Part shown: in pieces, positions 9,445 to 19,547 of the stretch
How the letters are laid out: each line of letters starts with the position of its first letter
How positions within the stretch are numbered: position 1 is the first letter of the stretch
Source: Veillonella ratti
Lineage (GTDB): Bacteria; Bacillota; Negativicutes; Veillonellales; Veillonellaceae
Length of the DNA: 64,000 bases
Direction: 5' to 3'
Assembly (NCBI RefSeq): GCF_003992115.1
Contig: NZ_RQUX01000007.1
Coordinates: forward strand, 1 to 64,000
Translations under genes and position numbers: made by a program
The notes under the pieces: generated by a model
Databases searched by the model: none
The model's input: the letters and a program-made list of their open reading frames with translations, nothing else
What the model was told of the DNA's origin: nothing

Positions 9445-10341
9445 CTATTCATAACCAAATTCAGACAGCATGCCTGATTTGTTGCGCCAATCCTTTTTAA
9501 CTTTTACCCATAAATCGAGGTAAACTTTGGTGGCCAATAAGCGTTCTACATCCGTTCTCGCTTCAGCCCCTAATTCACGCAACATATTTCCTTTTTTACC
9601 GATTATTATACCCTTTTGCGAGTCCCGTTCGCAATAGATAGTTGCACGAATGTAAGTTGTGCCGTCGGGACGTTGTTTCATCTCATCTACATCAACAGCG
9701 ATAGCGTGAGGAATTTCTTCCCTTGTTTTAAGAAGTATTTTTTCACGCACAATATCGGCAATAATAAGACGTTCCGGCTGATCCGTAATCATATCTTCCG
9801 GGAAGTACTGCGGCCCTTCCGGTAATACTTTTTCCAATACGTCCAATACTTCATGGATATTATCCTTTTCAAGGGCAGAAATGGGAATAATCCCTTCAAA
9901 CGGATATAAATTCTGATATTCTACGATAGTTTCCAAAATTTGTTCTTTGGACAAAGTGTCAATTTTGTTGATTACCAAAAATACCGGTACATCTACATTT
10001 TTTAGCTGTTCGATAATGAAATTGTCCCCGGGCCCTCGTTTTTCATTGCCTGCCACCAAAAATAAAACGGCTTCTACTTCTTTTAGCGAGTCTACGGCCG
10101 CCTTTACCATGAATTCACCCAATTTATGTTTCGGTTTATGAATCCCCGGCGTATCCATAAACACAATCTGTTTTTTCTCATCCATGTATACACAAACGAT
10201 ACGATTACGCGTCGTCTGTGCTTTATCGGAAACAATCACAATTTTATCGCCAATGAGTGCATTAATCAATGTGGATTTGCCCACATTCGGACGCCCTACC
10301 ACTGCTACAAAACCGGATTTAAAATGTTTATCTTTATTCAT
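9445..10341 (-). CDS. era: GTPase Era
   Basis: Essential GTPase that binds the 3' end of 16S rRNA during 30S maturation. GTPase motifs are clear: GRPNVGKS (16-23), DTPG (63-66) and NKID (125-128), followed by a C-terminal KH domain with [15 protein letters not shown]. The ATG at 10341 gives 298 aa and overlaps the end of ybeY by 8 bp. An upstream GGGAGG lies 12 bp away; an alternative ATG at 10353 is too close to that SD. Coupling to ybeY, also a rRNA-maturation factor, is a known Firmicute arrangement. Confidence 0.96.
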   Translation of the reverse strand: MNKDKHFKSGFVAVVGRPNVGKSTLINALIGDKIVIVSDKAQTTRNRIVCVYMDEKKQIVFMDTPGIHKPKHKLGEFMVKAAVDSLKEVEAVLFLVAGNEKRGPGDNFIIEQLKNVDVPVFLVINKIDTLSKEQILETIVEYQNLYPFEGIIPISALEKDNIHEVLDVLEKVLPEGPQYFPEDMITDQPERLIIADIVREKILLKTREEIPHAIAVDVDEMKQRPDGTTYIRATIYCERDSQKGIIIGKKGNMLRELGAEARTDVERLLATKVYLDLWVKVKKDWRNKSGMLSEFGYE

Positions 10342-10837
10342 TATATGGTGCATCCTCCCGCACATAACCTAAATTGCCTAGCACGAACTCTTCTTCGCGG
10401 CGCATTTCCGCTTTATCTTCATCCGTCATGTGGTCATAGCCTAAAATATGTAAACAACCATGAACCGTCAAATAGGCCAATTCCCTTTCAAAAGGATGGC
10501 CGTATTCAATGGCCTGTTCCGCTGTTCGTTCCAAAGAAATAATCAAATCGCCAATCAAATGAGTTTCCACTTCCATATCAATTTCGTCCCCTTCGTTGAG
10601 GGCAAAAGACAAGACATCGGTTGGACGGTCAATGCCGCGATACTCTTTATTGAGCTGATGAATTACTTCATTGTTACAAAGTAACACGCTGATCTCTTCT
10701 TCATCGCTGAGACCATATACTTCGCTCACTTCGCCGCAAACTTTTTGAATAATTTCTTCATTAAGGGTTGCCGTTTTGTCGCCTTCAACAGGTTCCATGC
10801 CTTCTGCATAACTGATTGTAACTATCATAGGTTTCAC
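10334..10837 (-). CDS. ybeY: Endoribonuclease YbeY
   Basis: Metal-dependent RNase involved in 16S rRNA 3'-end maturation and ribosome quality control. The zinc motif [11 protein letters not shown] at residues 126-136 holds the three histidines of the UPF0054 family. DRPTDVLSF at about 70-78 is the second conserved block. Length is 167 aa. It overlaps phoH by 4 bp upstream and era by 8 bp downstream. Confidence 0.96.
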   Translation of the reverse strand: MKPMIVTISYAEGMEPVEGDKTATLNEEIIQKVCGEVSEVYGLSDEEEISVLLCNNEVIHQLNKEYRGIDRPTDVLSFALNEGDEIDMEVETHLIGDLIISLERTAEQAIEYGHPFERELAYLTVHGCLHILGYDHMTDEDKAEMRREEEFVLGNLGYVREDAPYNE

Positions 10838-11952
10838 CGACCTTCCTCTTGTGTAGTATCCGTCTTTTGAACCGGTGTATCAAACTCTTTAGCGATAACA
10901 TCGGTTGAATCATTTTTTACCGGTTTATCCGACTTAGCATGCTTAACCGTTTTATCGTTCTTCTGTTTACTAAGCGGTTTATTTAAATCACGACCGGTTC
11001 GTTTCACTTCATACCGTTCATAAGCGCGAATAATCTTACTTACCAGGTCATGACGAACTACGTCCGCATCGGTAAAGTGAACCATGGAAATGCCTGCGAG
11101 ACCAGTAAGTACATTTTCCGCTTCAATAAGGCCTGACACCATGCGCCCCGGTAAGTCAATCTGGGTGCGGTCACCGTTAATAACCATCTTAGAGTTGTTA
11201 CCCAAACGAGTTAAGAACATCTTCATTTGTTCCGGTGTCGTATTCTGTGCTTCGTCCAAAATGATAAAGGCGTTTTCCAATGTACGACCGCGCATGTAAG
11301 CGAGCGGAGCCACTTCGATGATACCGCGTAACATGAAGCGGTCTACCTGTTCCAAGCCGAACATATCATTTAAAGCGTCATAGAGTGGTCTCAAATACGG
11401 ATCCACCTTTTCCTTTAAATCGCCAGGCAAATAACCAAGCTTTTCGCCGGCTTCAACGGCGGGACGAGTTAAAATAATGCGCTCTACATCGCGATTTTTT
11501 AAATAAAAAGCAGCAAGTGCTACGGCTAGGAACGTTTTACCCGTACCGGCCGGGCCGATGCCAAAAGTAATCGTATTACGACGAATACTGTCTACATACA
11601 CCTTCTGACCTTCCGTTTTTGGCGTAATCATGCGGCCTTTCATGGTCACATTAATAGTATCTTCAAACATGGTGTGTAATAAATCGGCCTTACCGGATTT
11701 CACCATGCGCACAGCCATACGAATCTGCTGTTCCGTAATGGCGCTGCTCTCTTTATAGAGGAAAACCAGTTCTTCCAGGACGCGCCAAAATTGATTGACA
11801 ATTTCATCGTCTCCTTTGAGTTGCAATGTGTCGCCACGGCTCACCACCTGGCAAGGTAATTCTTCCACAATAATTTTTAAATTTCGTTCTTGCATCCCCA
11901 AAATAGGGGCTGCCATTTCATAGCGGGGAAACGTAAAAGTTCGTTCCGTCAT
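10834..11952 (-). CDS. phoH: PhoH-like ATPase
   Basis: Predicted cytoplasmic ATPase of the PhoH family, probably RNA-related given its fixed linkage to ybeY. An N-terminal KH-like region is followed by Walker A GPAGTGKT (133-140) and Walker [10 protein letters not shown]. The core ends near residue 318; the last 50 or so residues are low-complexity, lysine/aspartate-rich with [18 protein letters not shown], an extension that looks disordered. AAGGAG lies upstream of the ATG. The stop overlaps the ybeY start by 4 bp. Confidence 0.94.
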   Translation of the reverse strand: MTERTFTFPRYEMAAPILGMQERNLKIIVEELPCQVVSRGDTLQLKGDDEIVNQFWRVLEELVFLYKESSAITEQQIRMAVRMVKSGKADLLHTMFEDTINVTMKGRMITPKTEGQKVYVDSIRRNTITFGIGPAGTGKTFLAVALAAFYLKNRDVERIILTRPAVEAGEKLGYLPGDLKEKVDPYLRPLYDALNDMFGLEQVDRFMLRGIIEVAPLAYMRGRTLENAFIILDEAQNTTPEQMKMFLTRLGNNSKMVINGDRTQIDLPGRMVSGLIEAENVLTGLAGISMVHFTDADVVRHDLVSKIIRAYERYEVKRTGRDLNKPLSKQKNDKTVKHAKSDKPVKNDSTDVIAKEFDTPVQKTDTTQEEGR

Positions 11953-12047
11953 ACTCTTCTCCTTACTCCTTTTAACTGTAATAAATAAAACTGTAGGATT
12001 TTATAAAAATGCCATTAATTGTATCTGCCAATATTAGTCGTTCATTT

Positions 12048-13010
12048 TTACAAAAATTTACGTACTGCCGAGCCGTTTAAGTAGTTACATAAATCCCCCT
12101 GTCGCACATCACGTTCATCCATACCTCGTTCTATTTCTTCTTGAATACGCCACCAGCCCATAGACCAATTCGTAAACAAGGTGTTTTCTTCCGGCGCCCG
12201 ACCAACCAAGCGCTGTAAGACTATATCTTTATCTAAATGTCGTAAAAAAGCAATAACACGCTCAATATATTCATCGGCACTGATTAATTCAAATTGTTTC
12301 GCTTCATACCACTTAGCCATTAAGGTATTCTTTACAATATAAAGAGCATGCAATTTAACTTGATCAACACCGAGTGCCGTTAAAATCCTGGCCCCTTCAA
12401 TCGTATCCGTCATGGTATCCCAAGGCAAATTGACAATCATATGGGCACAAACGCTGAATCCGTAACGTTTAGTCCTAAGTACGGCATCAATGAACTCCGC
12501 CATACCGTGACCACGGTTGATTTTTTCAAGTGTGTGGTAATTCACCGACTGCAAGCCGTATTCCAAATAAATATCCACACCGTATGTTTCCTTAATACCT
12601 TTTAGAATCTCTAGGTACGTGTCGTTAATACAATCAGGCCTGGTCGCTATGGCAAGGCCTACAGTACTATCGATACAACCCGCTTCCATATATTCTTTAA
12701 AACGTTCCGGTTCCAAATAAGTATTGCTGAAATTTTGGTAATACGGAATGTATTTATAAGCTTTATATTTAGGAGCAATATGGGCAATATTCTTCACCAA
12801 TTGCTCCTGCACCGTCATAGAGGCCGGTAAATTTTCATAGCCCGCCCCGATTTCGCCACAGAATACGCAGCCCCCTACACCGGCCGAACCGTCACGATTC
12901 GGACAAGTTAACGGTAAGGCTACGGGCAATTTATATACTTTTTCACCATATTTTTCTTTCAAAAAAGCCGATATGGCTCGATACCGTTTCGGTTTTGTCG
13001 TATCACTCAT
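12048..13010 (-). CDS. TIGR01212-type radical SAM protein (YtqA-like)
   Basis: Radical S-adenosylmethionine enzyme of unknown substrate. The cluster cysteines lie in LTCPNRDG...GGCVFCG, at residues 36, 48 and 51 (CX11CX2C), a spacing typical of the TIGR01212/YtqA family rather than the standard CX3CX2C. The rest (LEYGLQSVNYHTLEKINRGH, KLHALYIVKNT) follows the family. Its start overlaps the end of the next upstream radical SAM gene by 8 bp, so the two are probably co-expressed. Confidence 0.88.
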   Translation of the reverse strand: MSDTTKPKRYRAISAFLKEKYGEKVYKLPVALPLTCPNRDGSAGVGGCVFCGEIGAGYENLPASMTVQEQLVKNIAHIAPKYKAYKYIPYYQNFSNTYLEPERFKEYMEAGCIDSTVGLAIATRPDCINDTYLEILKGIKETYGVDIYLEYGLQSVNYHTLEKINRGHGMAEFIDAVLRTKRYGFSVCAHMIVNLPWDTMTDTIEGARILTALGVDQVKLHALYIVKNTLMAKWYEAKQFELISADEYIERVIAFLRHLDKDIVLQRLVGRAPEENTLFTNWSMGWWRIQEEIERGMDERDVRQGDLCNYLNGSAVRKFL

Positions 13011-14844
13011 TAACTAATACCGCCTCCGGTCTTACAAACGGCGTTTGCCGCTGTTTTACATCTATAATTAACGTCACTCGGTCTATACCTTTTGTCTTAT
13101 AGGTTTCCTGTTCCGTTTTGGAAATGGCACCTAATATAACGGCTGTAGCCAATGTGACTGTATGTTCACAATAATCCTGACGAATCCGTCGCCACTCTAC
13201 AAAGCGATAAGTTGGAATAAAACGTCGAACCAGTTCTTCGTCACGCCAGAACGTCTCGCCGGCCTGTAATAATTCCTTCGTCTGCTTAGGGAGTCCCAAT
13301 TCATCGCCCCGCACTTTACCGCCGAAGCTTACCAGGCAGTCATATTCCAAGAGCTCTTTACTGATTACATCATTTTGCTTTGTAAAATAATCGTGTAAAA
13401 AAGCCATTTGATCGCGATCGTTCAATTTACGCTGATGTAAATTCTGAGCGAGCCAGGCTTTCGTCAAATTTTCAAAATAATGGAAGGCACTTTCGCCATT
13501 GGCAATTAAACGTCGCCCCAAATAGCCAAATACCGTTCGCAACCGCTCACTGTTGTAAAAACGCTCAAACACATCTTCAAAATGCTTTAAAAAGCGTATT
13601 TCATCGTAAGGCATGACATGCGTAGCCAGTACTTCATACGGTGCCTTCGGATCATACACGTAATCATAATCCGAACTTCGTTCCAAACCGGACCCTTGTA
13701 ATAATTTAAGAAACCCGATTTGCAAAGCATGTGGCGTCAAACTAAACACATCGTTAAAGGACTCACCGAAACGCTCATAATGCTCATGCGGCAATCCAAC
13801 AATTAAATCCATATGTACATGAGTTCGGCCCCCTTCAATAACGGGTCGGATAACTTCACAAATGTGATTCCAATTGTTATAACGCCGAATGGCTTTAAGT
13901 GTTTCCGGATTCGTACTCTGTACGCCCACTTCAATCTGCATACGCCCTTTTGGGGCAGTTACGAGTAAATCAACTTCTTCCTGCCCCATCAGAACAGGCT
14001 CCATTTCCAAGTGGAAATTCGTCGCCGTATCCGCATCATGGATCCACTGCATCAGCGGTAAATGATGATGCTTGGCGCAGTTAAAGGTTCTGTCTACAAA
14101 TTTAACTTGCTTTACCTTATGGTCAATAAACCACTGTAATTCTTTAAAGGTTCGTTCCTGTGGGAAAAATCGTACCGTATTGGCATTGCCCGATAAACAG
14201 TACTGACAATGAAACGGACAGCCGCGAGATGATTCATAGTAAATAATCTTATGTTCTAAATCTACCATATCCGATTCATCATAGGGGAATGGAATCGTAC
14301 CTAAATCGGCTACTTCCGCTACTTCTTCAGAGCCTTTAATCAGATTGCTATGACTTGATAATCCGGTTTTGTCCTCAGTGGTAGTTGACTTTAAAACCAT
14401 TTCATTCTCGGCTCGTCCCAGAATACCGGTTATAGGCGGTTCCACCGGTGATTCTCCGGCTTGCAATTTAGCCGTCAATTTGGCAAAAGCTTCTTCCCCT
14501 TCACCTTGTACAATATAATCAATATACGGATGCTGTTCTAAAATACGGCGAGCCGTATACGTTACTTCAGGACCGCCCAGTACAATTTTTACCGCCGGTC
14601 GTACCGATTTTAACAAAGACGCTACATGGAGTGTCATGTCGATATTCCATATATAGCAGGCAAAGCCCACTACATCGGCGTCATGTTCCGTTAAATCGCT
14701 TATAATATCCAAAACAGGCATATTAATAGTGTATTCCACTATATCATATGCCTGTCCTTGAGTGCGTCCGAAGGCGCGCAAATACCTGAGCGCCAACGAC
14801 GAATGTATAAATTTTGAATTTAAAGTACTTAAGAGTATGTTCAT
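13003..14844 (-). CDS. B12-binding-type radical SAM protein with DUF4080
   Basis: Large radical SAM enzyme. The N-terminal ~140 residues resemble a cobalamin-binding Rossmann domain (DADVVGFACYIWN, ILGGPEVTYT), followed by SSRGCPFHCQYCLSG with the CX3CX2C cluster motif, a TIM-barrel core, and a DUF4080-like C-terminal part. The substrate is unknown. The ATG at 14844 is preferred because GAGG lies 6 bp upstream; this gives 613 aa instead of 618. It heads a two-gene unit with the TIGR01212 protein. Confidence 0.87.
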   Translation of the reverse strand: MNILLSTLNSKFIHSSLALRYLRAFGRTQGQAYDIVEYTINMPVLDIISDLTEHDADVVGFACYIWNIDMTLHVASLLKSVRPAVKIVLGGPEVTYTARRILEQHPYIDYIVQGEGEEAFAKLTAKLQAGESPVEPPITGILGRAENEMVLKSTTTEDKTGLSSHSNLIKGSEEVAEVADLGTIPFPYDESDMVDLEHKIIYYESSRGCPFHCQYCLSGNANTVRFFPQERTFKELQWFIDHKVKQVKFVDRTFNCAKHHHLPLMQWIHDADTATNFHLEMEPVLMGQEEVDLLVTAPKGRMQIEVGVQSTNPETLKAIRRYNNWNHICEVIRPVIEGGRTHVHMDLIVGLPHEHYERFGESFNDVFSLTPHALQIGFLKLLQGSGLERSSDYDYVYDPKAPYEVLATHVMPYDEIRFLKHFEDVFERFYNSERLRTVFGYLGRRLIANGESAFHYFENLTKAWLAQNLHQRKLNDRDQMAFLHDYFTKQNDVISKELLEYDCLVSFGGKVRGDELGLPKQTKELLQAGETFWRDEELVRRFIPTYRFVEWRRIRQDYCEHTVTLATAVILGAISKTEQETYKTKGIDRVTLIIDVKQRQTPFVRPEAVLVNE

Positions 14845-14904
14845 TAATATCCTCATCATATGATCGCAGTTAACTACACTGCCACTAACTTAGTCATCGG
14901 CTAT

Positions 14905-14913
14905 ATTATATCA
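14905..14913 (-). promoter_or_regulatory. Candidate extended -10 promoter for the radical SAM pair
   Basis: Minus-strand TGATATAAT (14905-14913) is a consensus extended -10 element about 60 bp upstream of the DUF4080 gene start. No good -35 is seen, which is usual for extended -10 promoters. Confidence 0.45.
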
Positions 14914-14946
14914 TATTTTGAGAATTTTGTGTGAATGGAGCGATTG

Positions 14947-14974
14947 GTAATATTAGGTTTTACCATAATATTAC
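14947..14974. repeat. Hairpin between the radical SAM and phosphatase genes
   Basis: GTAATATTA (14947-14955) pairs with TAATATTAC (14966-14974), with an inner GGT/ACC. It lies 24 bp past the histidine-phosphatase stop and could end that transcript, but there is no proper T-run on the minus strand. Confidence 0.4.
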
Positions 14975-14997
14975 TTTTAATAAACTCTTAATACTAC

Positions 14998-15582
14998 TTA
15001 AAGTTCGTACGTAAAAATATCACAGTTATAAATTACCGGACAATCAAAAAATTCCGACATGAGCTGTTTAGCCGTAGCATCAGGCTTCTCCGCCACCTGA
15101 AAAAAGGCTTTCATAAACAATGCATGCGTAAATACGGCAACATTTTTATGGCTACCGCCAAAACGTTCATTTAACAATAAGTGGGCCGCCTTAACACGCT
15201 TAATAAATTGCCCGAACGATTCTACCGCAGGATGCATTTGTAAATCCGGATTCAATGTTTCCCAAAATTTTTCAACCATCGGCTTACGCTCTGCCATGGT
15301 CGACCCCATACATTTCACCGGATCTAAATAAGTAAATTCACGAACTTCCGGCCATTCTTCAACAGTAGCCGTGGGATAGGCGTTGATCGTCGGTTTCGCC
15401 GTTTCTTTAGTACGTAAATACGTAGAGTGAATAATATACTCTAAGTGATTAGGCAAATGTTCCGGCACTTCTTGCGCTTGAGATTGCCCCAATGGCGTTA
15501 AAGGTATAGTTGCCGTTCCAAACGTTTTAAGACCTGCATTTGCTGCACTTTCACCATGACGGATAAGATAAATTGTTGCCAT
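14998..15582 (-). CDS. Histidine phosphatase family protein (phosphoglycerate mutase-like)
   Basis: Member of the branch-2H phosphatase superfamily. The catalytic RHGES motif is at residues 8-12 with the early conserved LTPLGQSQA block and a later VFTHALFMKAF segment carrying the second histidine. The substrate is not known; small cytosolic phosphatase is all that can be said. The ATG at 15582 is chosen over an upstream GTG/ATG because AAGGAG is 4 bp upstream; length 194 aa. It stands alone, upstream of the radical SAM pair. Confidence 0.85.
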   Translation of the reverse strand: MATIYLIRHGESAANAGLKTFGTATIPLTPLGQSQAQEVPEHLPNHLEYIIHSTYLRTKETAKPTINAYPTATVEEWPEVREFTYLDPVKCMGSTMAERKPMVEKFWETLNPDLQMHPAVESFGQFIKRVKAAHLLLNERFGGSHKNVAVFTHALFMKAFFQVAEKPDATAKQLMSEFFDCPVIYNCDIFTYEL

Positions 15583-16072
15583 AAGTCTCCTTTTTCTCAA
15601 TTGCATAATTACACAATCACTCATTACTCCATAATCAGATAAGCCGGGATTAGACCGGGACTCTACTCAATACTCTACGCCCAACTACTTTTTATTTCCA
15701 GTAAACACCCCATACATTCCATAATAAAATCTTATTTCCCGTATAAAACTTTTAAATAATACTCATTATATACTCATTTATCAAGAAAATACAACAATAT
15801 TTTTATTAATAATACTTTTTCAAAAATAAATTGGTATTTTTTCACAAAATACTCGCATTTAGCCTTATTAACTACATAGTAAAATGAATGTATTCAATTA
15901 TTAAATCTTCTCGTTATAAATCACTAACAACTATCAGTAACCTAAACAAGAATGTAAATTTCTTGTAAAAGTATGCCAAGAGGTATAAAATATGAGTATT
16001 ACGAATAATTAGTAAACGCTTCAATGATTACAATTATTATGTAATTATTAAATTTAAATGGAGAGGTTTTTT
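15583..16072. other. Divergent intergenic region, about 490 bp
   Basis: Very AT-rich spacer between the minus-strand phosphatase and the plus-strand MFS gene. A possible plus-strand -10 (TATAAA near 15984) lacks a strong -35. No RNA gene, reading frame of interest or strong palindrome was seen. Confidence 0.5.
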
Positions 16073-17296
16073 ATGTCGACCGAAATAAGCATTAACCAGA
16101 CACCGTCTGAAAATAACTTTATACGCAAAACGCACGAGTATTTACCGGCCATTTGTCATATGATAAATGACACGGCCCAAGGTTCTTTGCCGGCTCTCTT
16201 GCCGTTATTTATTACCAACTACGGATTAACCTATGAACAAGTGGCCATTATTATCTTTTTCAACACAGCCTTAGCTACGATTGCCCAGCCATTCTTTGGC
16301 TATTTGGCGGATAAAAAAACCTTTTGGCAAAGTGTTCCTTTGGGTATTCTGATTTGCGGCTTTAGTATTGCTTCCATTGCCTTTGTAGACAGTTACGTAG
16401 GCATTATTCTCTGTGCCCTTATTTCCGGTTTTGGCTCTGCACTCTTTCATCCGGAAGCAGCGCGTTGGGTTAACGCCATCTCCGGTAAAGAAAAAGGCAA
16501 GGCCATGAGTTATTTTTCTGTTGGTGGTCAAGCCGGTTTTACCATCGGTCCTATCATCGGAAGCAGCGCTTATATTTGGGGCGTCAAAAGTCTCCTAATC
16601 TTTGCCGTTATCGCCATTGTGGCAGTGACCCTCTATTTAGTATTAAAACCATATAAATTAGCCGCCAAAGCGGAACGTAAAGAAAAAGAGACAACATCCT
16701 CAACAACAGCTCAAAATGATTGGCGCAGTTTCAATATTCTCTTTGTTTCCATTGCGGGCCGTTCCATTTGTTTTGCCGTTCTTAATACCTTTATCCCCAT
16801 CTATTGGATTACTCATTTAGGTCAAACAACGGCATCCGGCAACTTAGCCCTATCCATTTACTTTGTTTGCGGCATAATTGTCACTGTCCTTGGCGGTACC
16901 TTAGCCGATCGCATAGGCTATGTTAAAGCCATTCGTTATTGCTATATTTCCCTTGTGCCTATCATGTTGGCCTTTACGCTAAGTGATTCCTATTGGCTCT
17001 CTATGATTCTGATTTTGCCGTTAAGTTTCGGTATTTTCACGCAATACAGTCCAATGGTAATTCTTGGTCAAGTGTATTTAGCTAAAAACATCGGTTTTGC
17101 CTCCGGCATTACCTTAGGTCTAGGCATTACCCTCGGTGGTATTGTGGCGCCTCTTATCGGCAAACTGGCGGATATTTACGGTCTTCAAAACGCTTGGCTC
17201 ACGCTAAATCCGATTGTTTGGTTAGCCTTATTATCTACCTATTTTATCTCCGACTTGCCACGGTTAAAAAATAAAATCAATACTATTGAAAAATAA
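16073..17296 (+). CDS. MFS transporter, fosmidomycin-resistance (Fsr) type
   Basis: Twelve-segment major facilitator in the inner membrane. The opening HMINDTAQGSLPALLPLF and the GYLADKK loop between the second and third segments resemble Fsr-type drug efflux proteins. A hydrophilic stretch (AERKEKETTSSTTAQND) divides the two halves. The ATG at 16073 follows GGAGAGG by 6 bp and removes 5 residues from the longest frame (407 aa). One of only three plus-strand genes here. Actual substrate is unknown. Confidence 0.85.
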   Translation: MSTEISINQTPSENNFIRKTHEYLPAICHMINDTAQGSLPALLPLFITNYGLTYEQVAIIIFFNTALATIAQPFFGYLADKKTFWQSVPLGILICGFSIASIAFVDSYVGIILCALISGFGSALFHPEAARWVNAISGKEKGKAMSYFSVGGQAGFTIGPIIGSSAYIWGVKSLLIFAVIAIVAVTLYLVLKPYKLAAKAERKEKETTSSTTAQNDWRSFNILFVSIAGRSICFAVLNTFIPIYWITHLGQTTASGNLALSIYFVCGIIVTVLGGTLADRIGYVKAIRYCYISLVPIMLAFTLSDSYWLSMILILPLSFGIFTQYSPMVILGQVYLAKNIGFASGITLGLGITLGGIVAPLIGKLADIYGLQNAWLTLNPIVWLALLSTYFISDLPRLKNKINTIEK

Positions 17297-17307
17297 GGTA
17301 TAATAAA

Positions 17308-17350
17308 ACTGTCTGGGAATTATTCGTTAATAATTCTCAGACAGTATTTT
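17308..17350 (+). terminator. Intrinsic terminator after the MFS gene
   Basis: A 17-bp stem with one wobble or mismatch (17308-17324 with 17329-17345), starting ACTGTCTG, with a 4-base loop and followed by ATTTT. It separates the MFS gene from nadE. Confidence 0.8.
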
Positions 17351-17409
17351 AACATTATCAGTATTTTAATATTATGAATCTTCTTCTTTTTTCAAAATAA
17401 GGAGCTAGT

Positions 17410-19371
17410 ATGATACGCATCGGTATGGGGCAAATTGAAATTGTGCCCGGTAATCCCCGTAAAAACAGAGACACTATTCTAAAAGCTATCGAATACGCTA
17501 AAGCGTTACGCTTGGATTTATTAATTCTCCCCGAACTCGCCCTTAGCGGTTACCTCATCGGCGACGTTTGGGACCAACCGGCCTTTGTTAAGGAATGTGT
17601 TACCATGGGCGAAACCATCATTAAAGCGACCGATAATATAGCCGTCATTTTCGGCAACATAGGTCTCGATCCTGACAAAACCAATTTTGATGGGCGGCCG
17701 CGCAAATTTAACGCTATCTTTGCCGCTCAAAATGGAGAATTAATTACACCCCAAGAAGCACCGTATCCGTTTATTATTAAAACATTAAATCCAAACTATC
17801 GATTCTTCAACGAAGCCCGTTATTTCACGCCCCTACCGATTGTGGCCCAAGAGCTGCATCGTCCGGTGGAAGAGTTGCTAGGCATTTTACCGTTTACCTT
17901 TAAAAACGGTGAAACCTTTAATGTGGCTCCCCTCCTCTGTGAAGATAGCTGGGATGAAAACTATTCCTTCTCACCGACTACAACCTTAGCTGATAAGAGT
18001 GCTATTCAAAATGTACCGATTGATGCGTTTATCAATATATCGGCGTCCCCGTTTACCTTGGGCAAAAATGAACGTCGCCATCGCTTGTTTACGGCGCGCG
18101 CCAAAGAATTGCAAACGCCTATCTTTTATATAAATTCTGTGGGCTTACAAAATAACGGCAAATCCATTTGTACCTTTGACGGGCAATCAACGGTGTACAA
18201 TCAAGGTGGCCAGGTAGTTACTCAATTACCGGCCTATGAAGCCACCATACAGCCTGTATTACTATCAAAAGCTGAACCCCCTACAAACGATAATGCTTGC
18301 GATACGTATGAAATCGTTGATTTAGCAGACGGCCAGCCAACAGCAAAGTCAGCCATTGATGTACAAGTTCCATCGGAACCGGCTCAAATTTATAGTGCCC
18401 TTCACTTCGGTCTTCAAGCCTTCTTAAAGCAAACCGGCATCAAGAAAATTGTCATCGGTGTATCCGGCGGTATTGATTCAGCCTTAAACGCAGCCCTCTA
18501 CGCCACCGTATTAGACCCATCGCAAATTTACTTAGTCAATATGCCGACCCGCTTCAATTCAACGGCTACGAAAGATTTAGCCGCTCAACTAGCTAAGAAT
18601 CTCGGTTGTCAGTATGCGGTTTGTCCGGTTGAGAATAGTTTAGCACTTACGGTTAACCAGTTTGAATCATTAACTTTTGAAGGTCCGAATGGCTCCGAAC
18701 AAGTCAAAGTGAGCTCTTTTGTAAAAGAAAATATTCAAGCCCGCGATCGTTCTGCTCGCATTCTGGCCGGCCTTGCGGCCTCTCTGGGAGGTGCTTTCAC
18801 CTGCAACGGCAATAAGACGGAATTCACCATCGGTTATGCCACCTTATACGGTGATTTGGCCGGTTTCCTAGCCGCCTCCGGTGACCTTTGGAAATATCAG
18901 GTGTATGATTTAGCCAATTATTTAAACCGTGAAATCTTCAAGCGCAAAGCCATTCCACAAGGTACCATCGATATTATCCCGAGCGCCGAACTTTCTGAAA
19001 ACCAGGATATCACCAAAGGCCAAGGCGATCCGTTGCAATACGAATATCATGACCGTCTTTTCAGAAGCTTCATCGAGCCATGGAATCGTATGACACCGGA
19101 AGACTTACTCCTTGCCTATAAAGAAAATAGTTTGGAAGCGGTTCTAAACTTACCTAAACCGATTTCTCATTACTTTAGTAGTGCCTCTGATTTTATTGAC
19201 GATTTAGAACATTGGTGGAATTCCTTTGCGGGCCTCGCCGTGGCGAAACGAATCCAGAGTCCGCCTATCATCGTAGTCAGCCGTCGAGCCTATGGCGGTG
19301 ATTTATTGGAATCTCAAATGGCTCCGTATTATACGGAAAAATACTATGAACTAAAAGACTCGCTAATATAG
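17410..19371 (+). CDS. nadE: Glutamine-dependent NAD+ synthetase
   Basis: Amidates nicotinic acid adenine dinucleotide to NAD+, taking ammonia from glutamine. The N-terminal nitrilase-type glutaminase has Glu42 in LPELALSGY and the nucleophile Cys177 in PLLCEDSW. The C-terminal synthetase has the PP-loop GVSGGIDSAL near residue 355. The 653-aa two-domain length matches the glutamine-dependent class, not the short ammonia-dependent one. AAGGAG is 6 bp before the ATG. It is flanked on both sides by terminators, so it is a single-gene unit. Confidence 0.95.
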   Translation: MIRIGMGQIEIVPGNPRKNRDTILKAIEYAKALRLDLLILPELALSGYLIGDVWDQPAFVKECVTMGETIIKATDNIAVIFGNIGLDPDKTNFDGRPRKFNAIFAAQNGELITPQEAPYPFIIKTLNPNYRFFNEARYFTPLPIVAQELHRPVEELLGILPFTFKNGETFNVAPLLCEDSWDENYSFSPTTTLADKSAIQNVPIDAFINISASPFTLGKNERRHRLFTARAKELQTPIFYINSVGLQNNGKSICTFDGQSTVYNQGGQVVTQLPAYEATIQPVLLSKAEPPTNDNACDTYEIVDLADGQPTAKSAIDVQVPSEPAQIYSALHFGLQAFLKQTGIKKIVIGVSGGIDSALNAALYATVLDPSQIYLVNMPTRFNSTATKDLAAQLAKNLGCQYAVCPVENSLALTVNQFESLTFEGPNGSEQVKVSSFVKENIQARDRSARILAGLAASLGGAFTCNGNKTEFTIGYATLYGDLAGFLAASGDLWKYQVYDLANYLNREIFKRKAIPQGTIDIIPSAELSENQDITKGQGDPLQYEYHDRLFRSFIEPWNRMTPEDLLLAYKENSLEAVLNLPKPISHYFSSASDFIDDLEHWWNSFAGLAVAKRIQSPPIIVVSRRAYGGDLLESQMAPYYTEKYYELKDSLI

Positions 19372-19443
19372 TGCTAATAACCTATAAAAGGCAGTTCACG
19401 CAAAAATAAACAGCCATTACAATCTTAAATTTTATAGTAATGC

Positions 19444-19499
19444 AAAATACTCCCCGTAAGGTCAGCTCATTCAGCTAATGACCTCTTGGGGAGTATTTT
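19444..19499 (+). terminator. Terminator after nadE, probably bidirectional
   Basis: AAAATACTCCCC (19444-19455) pairs perfectly with GGGGAGTATTTT (19488-19499), and AGGTCA/TGACCT forms an inner stem. The arms give T-runs on both strands, so it can serve nadE and the convergent acetyltransferase gene. Confidence 0.85.
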
Positions 19500-19547
19500 A
19501 TTAATCCTAATAGAAAAATTGGGTTGTAAGCCAAAAATTGCTTTACA

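Noticed and set aside
16027-16045. ATTAC/GTAAT inverted repeat before the MFS gene
   Set aside because: Arms of only five AT-rich bases are likely to occur by chance in this sequence.
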